64,000 nt of DNA from Rhodothermus marinus DSM 4252 (GCF_000024845.1 NC_013501.1:1778874-1842873), one strand, 5' to 3'. Positions 1-8,548 are shown, numbered from the stretch's first letter. The notes: a model not told the origin generated them from the letters alone. Made by a program: numbers and translations.

Positions 1-936
1 TTCTTCGATCAGCATTTCCACAGCCCGACGGCCGATCTCGCGGGCCGGCTGCCGGACGCAGATGTGCGGATAGACGTAGAATTCGTTCAGACCGCCTTCG
101 CTGAACGAAATCAGTTGAATGCGCTCCAGCAGCGACGGATCGGTCTCGCGCATGGCCGCCCGAATGCCCAGCTCGACCGGGAACGTAACGGCAAAGATCA
201 CTTCGGGCAACTCTTTGCCCTGCAGCAGCCGCTTGAAGGCGTAGTAGCCATGCCACTCGTCGAATCCGCCTTCGATGATCCATTCCGGCCGGATCGGAAG
301 GCCGGCATCCCGAAGGGCGGCCTCATAGCCGGCCCGACGCTCACGGCCGATGAGCACTTCCGAAGTGCCCGCCACATGCGCAATCTTCCGGTATCCCTTG
401 CGGATCACGTACTCGATGGCCCGGTAGGCCCCTTCCCGGTCATCCACGATCACGCTGCTGAATCCCAGCCCTTCGATCGCGCGGTCAAAAAACACGAGCG
501 GCACGCCCATCTGCCGCACCCGCTCGTACACTTCGAGATGGGGCTCCTGCTGCGAGACCGACACGAGGAGCCCGTCGACGCGCATGGCCAGCAGGCGTTC
601 GATGTGCTGCCGCTCCAGATCGGCCCGCTCCTGCGAGACGGCCAACACAATGCCGTAGCCCCGCTGCGTGGCCGTCTCCTGAATGGCATCGACCACCGTG
701 GCCATGAACGCGTGCGCGATCTTCGGCACGACCACGCCCAGCGTGTAGGAACGCCGGGACGAAAGCGACCGGGCCAGCAGATTAGGCAAATAGCCCATCT
801 CGGCGGCCGTCTTCTTGACCAGCTCGCGTGTTTCCTTGGAAATGTCCGGGTGATCGCGAAGCGCTTTCGAGACGCTGACCTTGCTCAGATTCAGCCGCTC
901 GGCAATGTCGGCCAGTCGCACCCGTTTCTTTGCCAT
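1..936 (-). CDS. LacI-family transcriptional regulator (3' end outside window)
   Basis: The gene reads leftwards from an ATG at 934-936 and is still open at base 1, so only about 312 codons are visible. The N-terminus is a typical LacI helix-turn-helix (MAKKRVRLADIAERLNLSKV, then SVSKALRD), followed by the hinge and a periplasmic-binding-protein-like ligand domain (TLGVVVPKIAHAFM, VDGLLVSVS, VIVDDREGAY). It is divergent from an SDR oxidoreductase and a tagaturonate epimerase across a 191-bp gap. By position it probably controls those hexuronate genes, with a uronate or related sugar as effector; that role is inferred. Family assignment is firm; specificity is not. Confidence 0.9.
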   Translation of the reverse strand, partial: MAKKRVRLADIAERLNLSKVSVSKALRDHPDISKETRELVKKTAAEMGYLPNLLARSLSSRRSYTLGVVVPKIAHAFMATVVDAIQETATQRGYGIVLAVSQERADLERQHIERLLAMRVDGLLVSVSQQEPHLEVYERVRQMGVPLVFFDRAIEGLGFSSVIVDDREGAYRAIEYVIRKGYRKIAHVAGTSEVLIGRERRAGYEAALRDAGLPIRPEWIIEGGFDEWHGYYAFKRLLQGKELPEVIFAVTFPVELGIRAAMRETDPSLLERIQLISFSEGGLNEFYVYPHICVRQPAREIGRRAVEMLIEE

Positions 937-1096
937 GAGCCCCTGCCGGTTAATCCTCCAGATTTTGCAAAATTACGGCAAACACAACATCCGTGCCTGG
1001 TCTCGTTCAAAAATTTTGTGCAGATTGCGCGTTGCTTACGCGTTCGTCCCGATGCAGGTTTTGCACGGCATGATTATTTTGTTTTACTCGGTTGCG

Positions 1097-1105
1097 TAAC
1101 CGTTA
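1097..1105. promoter_or_regulatory. Candidate LacI-type operator in the divergent region
   Basis: TAACCGTTA is an inverted repeat (TAAC/GTTA around one base) 22 bp before the SDR start, in the gap between the LacI-type regulator and its divergent neighbours. LacI-family operators are often short inverted repeats with a central CG. This is a position-based suggestion only. Confidence 0.3.
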
Positions 1106-1127
1106 ACTTTTTCCGATCTTCAGCATC

Positions 1128-1961
1128 ATGGGCATGCATGCAGACCTCGTGCAGCAGTTCGATCTGAGCGGCCGGGTGGCGCTCGTCACCGGCGGTAGCG
1201 GCGCGCTCGGACGCGCCATGGCGCGCGGCCTGGCCATGGCCGGTGCCCGGGTGGCCCTGCTGGCCCGCCGACCGGAGCGCCTGCAGGAAGCCGTGGCCGA
1301 GATCGAGCAACTCGGCGGCGAAGCGCTGGCCCTTCCGGGCGACGTGCTGGATCGCGCTTCGCTCGAAAAGGCCCGGGAAACCCTGCTGAGCCACTGGGAT
1401 CGGCTCGACATCCTGGTCAACGGCGCCGGCGGCAACGTCCGGGAGGCCACGCTCGAACCCGGCCACACCGTCTTCGAGCTGACCGAAGAAGCCTTCCGCA
1501 GGGTCATCGACCTGAACCTGATGGGCACCATCCTTCCCACCCTGATCTTCGGGGAAGTGATGGCCCGGCAGCGGCGCGGCGTGATCGTCAACGTCTCGTC
1601 CATGGCCGCCACCCGCATCCTCACCCGCGTGGTGGGCTACAGCGCGGCCAAGGCCGCCGTGGAGAATTTCACGCGCTGGATGGCCGTGGAACTGGCCCGC
1701 ACCTACGGCGAAGGGCTTCGCGTCAATGCGATCGCGCCGGGCTTCTTCCTGGGCGAGCAGAACCGGCATCTGCTGCTCCGCGAAGACGGATCGCTGACCG
1801 AACGCGGCCAGGCGATCCTCGCGCATACCCCTATGGGACGCTTCGGCGAGGCCGATGATCTGATCGGCACGCTCGTCTGGCTGTGCAGCGACGCTTCGCG
1901 CTTTGTGACGGGCGTCGTGGTTCCTGTTGACGGAGGATTTTCCATCTACACCGGCATCTGA
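1128..1961 (+). CDS. SDR-family oxidoreductase, probable D-mannonate (fructuronate) oxidoreductase
   Basis: This is a classical short-chain dehydrogenase/reductase of 277 aa. It has the N-terminal cofactor motif TGGSGALG (about residues 21-28), the NGAGG structural motif, the catalytic Ser in NVSSM, the YSAAK Tyr-Lys pair, and the C-terminal VVPVDGGF typical of the family. It is followed by a tagaturonate epimerase and faces a LacI-type regulator, so an oxidoreductase interconverting fructuronate and mannonate is the most likely role. That substrate is inferred from context; the sequence alone supports only an NAD(P)-dependent SDR. A second in-frame ATG lies at 1134. Confidence 0.75.
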   Translation: MGMHADLVQQFDLSGRVALVTGGSGALGRAMARGLAMAGARVALLARRPERLQEAVAEIEQLGGEALALPGDVLDRASLEKARETLLSHWDRLDILVNGAGGNVREATLEPGHTVFELTEEAFRRVIDLNLMGTILPTLIFGEVMARQRRGVIVNVSSMAATRILTRVVGYSAAKAAVENFTRWMAVELARTYGEGLRVNAIAPGFFLGEQNRHLLLREDGSLTERGQAILAHTPMGRFGEADDLIGTLVWLCSDASRFVTGVVVPVDGGFSIYTGI

Positions 1962-1962
1962 A

Positions 1963-3522
1963 ATGGTAACGGTACTGCAAACCCTCCTGCAGCGCCCTCG
2001 GCCGCTGGCCGAAATCGACCGTGCGGCGCTGGCGCGCTTCCTGACCGACCTGATTCGCCAGCAGGTGTATCCGGCCTCCCTGGAGCCCACCTCGGAGGGC
2101 GTGTTTTTCCTGGCCCGCGACGGCCGGGAAAAGCGCCTGGGCATTCTTTCGGAAGCGGGCCTGCACGACTTCGAGGGCGCGCGGCACCAGCTCTCGCTCG
2201 ACGGCCGCACGCTGATCTTTCAGTCGTGCCCGCTCACGGCCGCCAATGCCCGGGCGCTGCGCCAGCACCTTGCCTGGACGGCTCCCCGTCCACTCGGGCT
2301 ACGTGCCTCGGTGGGCTGCGGCGATCGCCTGGGCCTGGCCACTCCGGGCCATGTACGGGCCGTGCGCAAGCATAAGCTGGCCCCTGTCTTCGCCCAGCAG
2401 TCGATTCGCGAAATGACGCGCACCGGCCGCACGCCCCAGCAGGTGCTCGACGAAGCCATGTGGGGCGTCTTCCAGGAAGGCTGGCGCCAGGGCTACGGCG
2501 CCGACGCCGACCACTTGAAGACCGAGGAAGACGCCGATCGCTGCATCGAGGCCGGCTTCACCTTCTTCACGATCGACCCGAGCGCCTACGTCGATAACGA
2601 GGTGGACACGGCCGACGCGGCGACCCTCGAAGCCAAGGTGGCCGCCCTCCCCTGGGACGCCCTCGAAACGACGCTCGCCGATCTGCGCCGGGCCTACCTC
2701 GGCCAGCATTTCCAGGTGGGTCCCTACGAACTGTCGTTCGAGGAGCGCACGCTGCTGCAGGCGCTGGCCAAGTACGGCGGCGCCATCGCCCACACGGCCC
2801 GCGTGTATCGCCATATTGCCGGCCGCATGGGCAACCGCCCCTTCGAACTGGAAATGTCCGTCGACGAAACCGAAGTGCCCACCTCCCCGGCGGAGCACTT
2901 CTTCGTGGCGCGCGAGCTACAGCGGCTGGGCGTGCGCTGGATCAGCCTGGCGCCCCGCTTCGTGGGCCGTCTGGAAAAGGGCGTCGATTACATCGGTGAT
3001 CTGGAAGAGTTCGAGGCCCACCTGAAGCTCCACGTGGCGATCGCCCGCACCCTGGGCCCCTACAAGTTGAGCCTGCATTCCGGGTCCGACAAGTTCGCGC
3101 TCTATCCGCTGTTTGCCCGCCACGCGGGTGAACTCTTTCACCTGAAGACGGCCGGCACTTCCTATCTGGAGGCGCTGCGGGCCGTGGCCGAGCTGGATCC
3201 GCCGCTGTTCCGGGAGATTCTGGACTTTGCCCGGGACCGCTACGAAACCGACCGGGCCACCTACCACGTATCGGCGCTGCTGGAGCGGGTCCCGAAGGCT
3301 TCCGACGTGCCCGACGACGCATTGCCGGCCCTGCTGGAGCAGTTCGATACCCGGCAGGTGCTGCACGTCACCTTCGGCTCGGTCCTGACGGCCACCGACG
3401 CAGACGGCCGTCCGCGCTTTCGGGATCGACTGCTGGCGGTTCTTCAGGAAAACGAAGAAACCTACTACCGGCTGCTGGAAGCCCACTTCGACCGCCACCT
3501 GGCTCCGTTCGACGCGAAATGA
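1963..3522 (+). CDS. uxaE: Tagaturonate epimerase (UxaE family)
   Basis: A 519-aa protein matching the UxaE family, cytosolic metal-dependent enzymes that interconvert tagaturonate and fructuronate and so link galacturonate and glucuronate breakdown. Recognisable stretches include GCGDRLGLATPGH, YGADADHLKTEED, FFTIDPSAYVD and LHSGSDKFALYP. The chosen ATG at 1963 lies 2 nt after the SDR stop codon. An in-frame TTG at 1927 would overlap the SDR gene and precede the only GGAGGA, so it is less likely. The gene closes a two-gene hexuronate operon and is followed by tRNA-Phe. Confidence 0.85.
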   Translation: MVTVLQTLLQRPRPLAEIDRAALARFLTDLIRQQVYPASLEPTSEGVFFLARDGREKRLGILSEAGLHDFEGARHQLSLDGRTLIFQSCPLTAANARALRQHLAWTAPRPLGLRASVGCGDRLGLATPGHVRAVRKHKLAPVFAQQSIREMTRTGRTPQQVLDEAMWGVFQEGWRQGYGADADHLKTEEDADRCIEAGFTFFTIDPSAYVDNEVDTADAATLEAKVAALPWDALETTLADLRRAYLGQHFQVGPYELSFEERTLLQALAKYGGAIAHTARVYRHIAGRMGNRPFELEMSVDETEVPTSPAEHFFVARELQRLGVRWISLAPRFVGRLEKGVDYIGDLEEFEAHLKLHVAIARTLGPYKLSLHSGSDKFALYPLFARHAGELFHLKTAGTSYLEALRAVAELDPPLFREILDFARDRYETDRATYHVSALLERVPKASDVPDDALPALLEQFDTRQVLHVTFGSVLTATDADGRPRFRDRLLAVLQENEETYYRLLEAHFDRHLAPFDAK

Positions 3523-3574
3523 GCGGGGCTTCCGCACCTTCAATCCTTCATGAAACCCGCCCGACGGCGCGACG

Positions 3575-3610
3575 TTTGTTGCCTCTGGCAGCGCAATCGG
3601 TGTATATTTG
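3575..3610 (+). promoter_or_regulatory. Bacteroidota-type promoter of tRNA-Phe
   Basis: A TTTGTTG element (3575-3581) and a TATATTTG element (3603-3610) are 21 nt apart. They match the -33 TTTG / -7 TAnnTTTG promoter known from Bacteroidota. The tRNA starts 13 nt further on. Confidence 0.7.
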
Positions 3611-3622
3611 AGCGCTGCGGAT

Positions 3623-3698
3623 GGTCAGGTAGCTCAGTTGGTAGAGCACGGGACTGAAAATCCCGGTGTCGGCGGTTCGATTCCGCCCCTGACCACCA
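3623..3698 (+). tRNA. tRNA-Phe (anticodon GAA)
   Basis: A 76-nt cloverleaf. The acceptor stem is GGTCAGG/CCTGACC with discriminator A and an encoded CCA (3696-3698). There is a standard D arm (GCTCAGTTGGTAGAGC), an anticodon stem CGGGA/TCCCG with loop CTGAAAA giving anticodon GAA, and a T arm GGCGG-TTCGATT-CCGCC. It stands alone with its own promoter and terminator. Confidence 0.97.
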
Positions 3699-3705
3699 GG
3701 ATATC

Positions 3706-3745
3706 AAAAAACCCCGCGATTCGGTTTGGAATCGCGGGGTTTTTA
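3706..3745 (+). terminator. Rho-independent terminator after tRNA-Phe
   Basis: A perfect 11-bp stem (3712-3722 with 3729-3739, CCCCGCGATTC/GAATCGCGGGG) and a 6-nt loop, preceded by A6 and followed by T5. The flanking A and T runs allow termination in either direction. The next gene on the other strand ends 140 bp away. Confidence 0.9.
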
Positions 3746-3885
3746 TATCTGGCGGGTAGGATATGGGTAAAAACTCCACTGCACGCCGAGTTGTGCATTC
3801 TCCAGAACCGCCTCCCACCTTTCCCGCGCTTCCGGTCGCTGCTCCACCCGAAGGCCGAATTCGCTGACATCCCGGCTGCGGCTCG

Positions 3886-4536
3886 CTATCGTTCACGCCC
3901 CCTTTCCCCCCGCGGACCCGGCGACACGTAGGGATTGGCGCGCACGAAAAAGCGCCAGAGGCGGTCGGTTCCGCGGGAAAGGCCGATCCGGGGTGAGGTG
4001 GCGACTTCGGCGTCCGACACCGGTTCACCGGCGGCAAAGTAGAGCGGTGGTGCCGTAAGCGGCTTTCGATGGTAGCGGCCGTCGATGTCGAAGGCCACGG
4101 TGAGCCGTCCCGGCCCACCGGTCAACTCGTGGGGCCTGCGGGCTTTCGGGCGGCGTGCTTTCAGGAAGTCGAGCCCGGCCACCGGCTCCACAGCCCGTAT
4201 GAGCACGGCCCCGCCCACGCCTTCCGGCTCGGTCACCACGTTCAGCAGCCAGTACATGCCGTAGTTCAAATACACGTAGGCCGTGCCCGGCGGCGCAAAC
4301 AGATCGTAGGCGCGTCCTTCGGGGCGCACCCTTCCGGTGGCCGGATCGACCAGCCGCCAGCCATGAAAGGCGGGATCGTCCTGGCGATAGGCTTCGGTTT
4401 CGACAATGCGTCCCACCAGACGCACCCCGCTCGGGTGCTCATGCACCAGCCACCGCCCCAGCAGATCCCGCGCCACTTCCAGCGTGGGCCGGTCGAAAAA
4501 CGACGCCGGCAGGGGAACGAGATTATTCAAATCCAT
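3886..4536 (-). CDS. 3-methyladenine DNA glycosylase, AAG/MPG family
   Basis: A 216-aa monofunctional DNA glycosylase that removes alkylated purines in base-excision repair. The family signature is clear: LARDLLGR-like start (VARDLLGRWL), the active-site region GRIVETEAY (about residues 42-50), a nucleotide-flipping region around YVYLNYGMYW, and the C-terminal PRIGLSRGTDRLWRFF. Length is normal for the bacterial family. It is divergent from a TPR gene and has no operon partner; 140 bp without a gene separate its end from the tRNA terminator. Confidence 0.9.
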   Translation of the reverse strand: MDLNNLVPLPASFFDRPTLEVARDLLGRWLVHEHPSGVRLVGRIVETEAYRQDDPAFHGWRLVDPATGRVRPEGRAYDLFAPPGTAYVYLNYGMYWLLNVVTEPEGVGGAVLIRAVEPVAGLDFLKARRPKARRPHELTGGPGRLTVAFDIDGRYHRKPLTAPPLYFAAGEPVSDAEVATSPRIGLSRGTDRLWRFFVRANPYVSPGPRGERGRER

Positions 4537-4593
4537 TGACTAAATGAAGACGTTGCCCTAAACTGTAGGGGTCCTCCAGCTAAGCTAACAGGA

Positions 4594-5169
4594 ATGCGCA
4601 TGCGACGCCTGACCGTTCTCTCTCTTTTGCTCGGAAGCGTGCTGGCGTTTGCGGTGGAAGCCCAGCCCGCGGACTGGTCCACGCTCTTCGTGCGTGCCAT
4701 GCGGCTGAAGGAAGCCGGGCAGTACGCCCAGGCCATCCCGCTGGCCGAGCAGGCGCTCACGCTGGCCCAGGCGCAGTACGGGCCCGAAAATCGGAGCGTG
4801 GGGCTGGCGCTGAACCTGCTGGGCCAGCTGTACACGGCGGAAGGAAAATACGACGAAGCGGAGGCGTTCCTGAAACGTGCACTGGACATCTACCACAGAT
4901 GGTTTGGCGCGCAGTCGCCGGAGAGCGCCGGCGTGCTGAACAACCTCGGCCGCCTGTACCTGGACCGCGGCCAGCCGGAACAGGCGGTATCGGTACTCCA
5001 GGAGGCGCTGGCCCGCTTCGAGCAGGCCTACGGGCCCGAAAGCCACCGTCTGCGCTACACGCTGGAACTGCTCGCCGAGGCCTATCAGGCCATGAACCGC
5101 CCGGACGAAGCCCGACGCTATGCGGCGCGGGCCGCCCAGCTTCCGCCTCCGCCGCAGGCGCAGCAGTAA
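4594..5169 (+). CDS. Secreted tetratricopeptide-repeat protein
   Basis: A 191-aa protein with an N-terminal signal peptide (MRMRRLTVLSLLLGSVLAFA) followed by about four kinesin-light-chain-like TPR units (for example AIPLAEQALTLAQAQYGPE, AEAFLKRALDIYHRWFG, AVSVLQEALARFEQAYGPE). TPR arrays bind other proteins; the partner is unknown. It is tail-to-tail with the thiolase gene with a single base between stop codons. A second in-frame ATG is at 4600. Confidence 0.75.
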   Translation: MRMRRLTVLSLLLGSVLAFAVEAQPADWSTLFVRAMRLKEAGQYAQAIPLAEQALTLAQAQYGPENRSVGLALNLLGQLYTAEGKYDEAEAFLKRALDIYHRWFGAQSPESAGVLNNLGRLYLDRGQPEQAVSVLQEALARFEQAYGPESHRLRYTLELLAEAYQAMNRPDEARRYAARAAQLPPPPQAQQ

Positions 5170-5170
5170 T

Positions 5171-6364
5171 TCACGCGAGGCGTTCCACCGCGACGGCCGT
5201 GCCGCCGCCCGTACCGTGACAGATGGCGGCCAGTCCCAGCGTGCCGTCGTGGCGGCGCAGCGCGTGCAGGAGCGTCACGATGATCCGCGCCCCCGAGCAG
5301 CCGATCGGGTGCCCCAGCGCAATGGCCCCGCCGTGCACGTTCAGCTTCTCGTAGGGCACGTCCAGCATGCGGTGAAACAGGATGCTGTTGATGGCGAAGG
5401 CCTCGTTGTTTTCGAACAGGTCGAAGTCTTCGATGCGGCGGCCCAGCCGATCCAGCAGCCGACGCACGGCCGGCACCGGCGCCTCCGGAAACCGCCACGG
5501 CTCGCCGGCCGCCCAGGCCCCGCCCAGAAGTCGGGCAATAGGCTGAAGGCCATGGCGCTCGACGGCCGCCCGGCTGGCCAGCAGGAGCGCGGCCGCTCCG
5601 TCGCTGATCTGACTGCTGTTGCCGGCCGTCAGCACCCCGTCTTTTCTGAAAGCAGGCTTCAGGGAGGCCAGCGCTTCGCGGGTCGTATCGGGCCGGATAC
5701 CTTCGTCCCGGTCCAGCGTTTTCGTCTCGCGCCGCTCCCGGTAGGTGATCGGCACGATCTCATCGGCAAAGTAGCAGCGTTCGGTGGCTTCGGCCGCCCG
5801 TCGGTGCGACATCAGCGCGATTTCGTCGAGTTCTTCGCGCGTAATGCCGTGTTCGGCGGCCAGGCGCTCGGTCTGCTCGCCCATCGCCTCGCCACTCATG
5901 GGATCGGTCAGGCCGTCATAGAGCAAGAGATCGACGAGCTGTTCCGGCGCCCCCAGCAGGAATTTGTAGCCCCAGCGTGCCCGCGCCGACAGGTAGAACC
6001 CGGCCTGCGACATCGACTCGACCCCGCCGGCCAGCAGCAGATCGGCCTCACCGGCGCGGATCATGGTGGCCGCCGTCATCACGCTGATCATGCCCGAGGA
6101 GCAGACCATGTCGACGGCCAGTCCGTCCACCTCTTTCGGAATGCCGGCCTTCAGCGCGGCCTGGCGCGGAATGAGCTGGCCGTGTCCCCCGCGCAACACG
6201 TTGCCGAAGATGTAGCCGTCCAAGTCTTTCCCTTCCACCCCGACCCGCTCCAGGGCGGCCTTCATCGCATGCGCGGCCAGATCGACCGGACTGTGGTCCT
6301 TCAGCGCACCGCCGAATTTGCCGATGGGCGTGCGTACAGCGGTAACGATATAGACGTCCTGCAT
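5171..6364 (-). CDS. Acetyl-CoA C-acyltransferase (thiolase)
   Basis: A 397-aa thiolase that cleaves 3-oxoacyl-CoA with CoA or runs the reverse condensation. The nucleophilic Cys is in MVCSSGM (C88), the catalytic His in NVHGGAIALGHPIGCSG, and the second Cys in ICHGTGGG. It resembles the PcaF/PaaJ and acetoacetyl-CoA thiolase group but carries CHGTGGG where many members have CxGxGxG. It sits 16 kb from the paa island. A GGAAGCGGTTTC palindrome upstream resembles sites in front of paa genes, so co-regulation is possible. Confidence 0.88.
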   Translation of the reverse strand: MQDVYIVTAVRTPIGKFGGALKDHSPVDLAAHAMKAALERVGVEGKDLDGYIFGNVLRGGHGQLIPRQAALKAGIPKEVDGLAVDMVCSSGMISVMTAATMIRAGEADLLLAGGVESMSQAGFYLSARARWGYKFLLGAPEQLVDLLLYDGLTDPMSGEAMGEQTERLAAEHGITREELDEIALMSHRRAAEATERCYFADEIVPITYRERRETKTLDRDEGIRPDTTREALASLKPAFRKDGVLTAGNSSQISDGAAALLLASRAAVERHGLQPIARLLGGAWAAGEPWRFPEAPVPAVRRLLDRLGRRIEDFDLFENNEAFAINSILFHRMLDVPYEKLNVHGGAIALGHPIGCSGARIIVTLLHALRRHDGTLGLAAICHGTGGGTAVAVERLA

Positions 6365-6382
6365 GGTGCGTTCGGATTGATT

Positions 6383-6394
6383 GGAAGCGGTTTC
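6383..6394. promoter_or_regulatory. GGAAGCGGTTTC, paa-like palindrome upstream of the thiolase
   Basis: A 12-bp imperfect palindrome 19 bp before the thiolase start codon. It resembles the sites near paaA, paaF/G and paaJ. No good -7 box could be placed next to it on the minus strand, so its role is less certain than that of the paa sites. The rest of 6365-6514 shows no gene. Confidence 0.35.
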
Positions 6395-6514
6395 GATGTG
6401 CTCGAAACGACCCCGCCGAAAAACGGGTTTCGCGCCACCGGCACCTTTGCGAGAGCTTAACGAATTTTAAGGCTACGTACAGGATTTTCGGGGCCGCCGC
6501 CTCCTTATTTTGTT

Positions 6515-6720
6515 CAGCGTGTAATATGGAATCGCTGATTTACCAGTGCATGGAGGGTACCACACCTGGAGTGGCGGACGTGATCCGGTGGGTATGATCG
6601 GGCGGACACAGGGGTCCGCCCCTACGTGGTAGGAAGGTCGTCGTTTGCCCGGTAGGGGTGCACCGCAGTGTGCGCCCGTGCTTTTTCACATGCACTATGA
6701 TTTCCCAGAAATCGTATAAC
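6515..6720 (+). repeat. Dispersed intergenic repeat, copy 1 (MITE-like)
   Basis: This about 205-bp non-coding element is repeated in inverted orientation at about 25050-25240. It carries short inverted ends AGTGCATG (6545-6552) and CATGCACT (6689-6696). Inside is a hairpin GGGCGGAC/GTCCGCCC (6600-6607 with 6614-6621) plus a second GC-rich imperfect palindrome around 6653-6677. Near the right end it has GATTTCCCAGAAATC followed by GTATAA. It fills the gap between the divergent thiolase and DUF2231 genes and stops 16 bp before the latter. No transposase is nearby. Confidence 0.8.
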
Positions 6721-6736
6721 CCGAACCGACAAAACC

Positions 6737-7810
6737 ATGCTTCCCGACTGGGCACCGAACCTGCACCCGCTGGTGGTGCATTTTCCCATCGCGCTGCTTT
6801 TTCTGGCCGTCGGATTCGACCTGGTCGCCTGGCTGCTGCGCCGGCCGGTGGCCCTGGTCCGGGTAACGGCCGTGCTTTACGCACTGGGGGCGCTTTCGGC
6901 GCTGGTGGCTTTTCTGACCGGACGGGCGGCGGCCGACAGCCTGGAGCTGCCCACAGCGGTCATTCCGGCCGTCACCACGCATGCCGACTGGGCCGAACGC
7001 GCCGTCTGGTTCTTCGGCGTCTTTGCCCTGATTCGACTGGCGCTGGCCTGGTGGCGCCGCCCGCTGGCCCGTGCCGCCTGGCTGCAGGGGCTGCTGCTTT
7101 TGCTGGGCGCCGGTGGCCTGTGGTTGCTCTACGAAACCGGCGAGCATGGTGCCGAGCTGGTCTATGCGCACGGGCTGGGCGTGGCGTCGGTGCGTACGCT
7201 TCAGGCCGAACGCGACGCGCTGGCGCAGGTGCTGCAACGCCAGCAGGCGGCCGCGCAGTTCGAACGCCTGACCGAGGGCGGCTGGCGCTGGACGCCCGGT
7301 CCCGGAGCCGAGCCGATCCTGACCGACACGTTCAAGGTACTGGACGGCACGCTTTCGGCCATCACGTGGACGCCTGGTTCGGAAGGTCTCCGGCTGACGC
7401 TTTCCGAGACCCCGCTGCTGCTGGTCGGCCCCGGCACGCTCTCCGGCACGGAGCTGCGCGCCCGCCTGCGGCTCGACAGCCTGGCGGGAAGCGTCCGGCT
7501 CGTTTATCACGTCCAGGATCCCCGGAACTACGACTTTCTGGAGCTTTACCGGGACCGGGTGCGCCAGGGGCGGCTCGAAGATGGCCGTGTGCGGATCTTC
7601 GACGAAGCACCGCTTGAAGCCAGCGGCTGGCTCGACGTGCGGGTCGTTGCCCACGGCACGCACCTCCGGGGCTACGTGAACGGCCGCCTTGTAACCCACG
7701 GACACGGCCCGGCCGCCCAACCCGGCCCGGCCGGGGTGCACCTGCAGGGCCCAGGTGTGCTGGATCTGGGCCTGCTCGGCGCCCAACCAATTACCACAAT
7801 GCAGATGTAG
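6737..7810 (+). CDS. DUF2231 membrane protein with C-terminal beta-sandwich domain
   Basis: A 357-aa protein. The N-terminal half (to about residue 135) is a four-helix DUF2231 domain beginning LHPLVVHFPIALLFL, whose conserved His residues suggest heme or metal binding. A coiled segment (about 145-175) leads to a C-terminal LamG/DUF1080-like beta-sandwich (about 185-350, for example GSVRLVYHVQDPRNYDFLELYRD). The fusion looks like a membrane anchor holding a soluble, possibly periplasmic, ligand domain. It precedes a methyltransferase, sigma factor and copper ATPase in the same direction, so a link to metal or redox stress is plausible. The function is not known. Confidence 0.7.
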   Translation: MLPDWAPNLHPLVVHFPIALLFLAVGFDLVAWLLRRPVALVRVTAVLYALGALSALVAFLTGRAAADSLELPTAVIPAVTTHADWAERAVWFFGVFALIRLALAWWRRPLARAAWLQGLLLLLGAGGLWLLYETGEHGAELVYAHGLGVASVRTLQAERDALAQVLQRQQAAAQFERLTEGGWRWTPGPGAEPILTDTFKVLDGTLSAITWTPGSEGLRLTLSETPLLLVGPGTLSGTELRARLRLDSLAGSVRLVYHVQDPRNYDFLELYRDRVRQGRLEDGRVRIFDEAPLEASGWLDVRVVAHGTHLRGYVNGRLVTHGHGPAAQPGPAGVHLQGPGVLDLGLLGAQPITTMQM

Positions 7811-7812
7811 GT

Positions 7813-7823
7813 GTAATCATTAC
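7813..7823. promoter_or_regulatory. Inverted repeat GTAATCATTAC before the metal-response genes
   Basis: A perfect 5-bp inverted repeat around one base, starting 3 nt after the DUF2231 stop and 51 nt before the methyltransferase start. Its size and place suit an operator for the downstream methyltransferase/sigma/ATPase run. No regulator is identified. Confidence 0.3.
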
Positions 7824-7873
7824 GGGTCGTCCCACGTCTATTTCCGTGGAAGACCACCAGACACAGAAAACCT

Positions 7874-8530
7874 ATGGAACGTGCTTACGATTACGGGCTC
7901 TGGCCCCTGGTCGTTGTTTCCTCCCTGATCTTCATCCTGTTTGCTATCAGTTTCACCCGCCCGCAGAGTCGATACGACTGGCGGGCCCTGGGCGCCTTCT
8001 CCGCCTTTGTGGTGGCCCTTTTTACGGAGATGTACGGAGTTCCTCTGACGCTGTACCTGCTCTCAGGCTGGCTCACGACCCGTTACCCGCAGCTTGATCT
8101 CTTTGCGCACGAGAACGGCCACCTCTGGCAAACGCTTTTTGGAATACAGGGCGATGCGCACTTCAGCGCATTGCATCTGATCAGCTATGGACTGATCGGC
8201 GGCGGGATGTGGCTCATTGCCACAGCCTGGCGTGTGTTGTATGCAGCCCAGCGCATGGGTACCCTTGCCACGACCGGACCGTACGCTTACCTGCGACATC
8301 CGCAATACACGGGCTTTTTGCTGGTGCTGCTGGGCTTTTTGATCCAGTGGCCGACCCTGCTGACCCTGCTCATGTTTCCCATCCTGGTGTTCATGTATCT
8401 ACGGCTGGCTCGACTGGAAGAGCAATACCTGCACCAGCAGTTTGGAGCAGCTTATGCCACCTATGCCGCCCAGGTCCCGGCCTTTCTTCCTCGGCCGGGC
8501 AGACGATACCGACCCGAATCGTCTTTTTGA
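7874..8530 (+). CDS. Isoprenylcysteine carboxyl methyltransferase (ICMT)-family membrane protein
   Basis: A 218-aa polytopic membrane protein. The C-terminal half carries the family signature TGPYAYLRHPQYTGFLLVLLG, the SAM-binding and membrane-interface region of ICMT/PEMT-like methyltransferases, and the following RLARLEEQYLHQQFG resembles the conserved EExxLxxxFGxxY motif. The substrate in bacteria is usually unknown. It starts a compact run, with 18 nt to an ECF sigma factor gene and 32 nt more to a copper-type ATPase. Members of this family often sit beside heavy-metal resistance genes, which fits here. Confidence 0.8.
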   Translation: MERAYDYGLWPLVVVSSLIFILFAISFTRPQSRYDWRALGAFSAFVVALFTEMYGVPLTLYLLSGWLTTRYPQLDLFAHENGHLWQTLFGIQGDAHFSALHLISYGLIGGGMWLIATAWRVLYAAQRMGTLATTGPYAYLRHPQYTGFLLVLLGFLIQWPTLLTLLMFPILVFMYLRLARLEEQYLHQQFGAAYATYAAQVPAFLPRPGRRYRPESSF

Positions 8531-8548
8531 AACCGGGAAGAACGAGCC

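Noticed and set aside
868-878. GAAGCGCTTTC inside the LacI-type gene
   Set aside because: It matches the paa palindrome but encodes conserved helix-turn-helix residues (SKALR), so coding constraint explains it.
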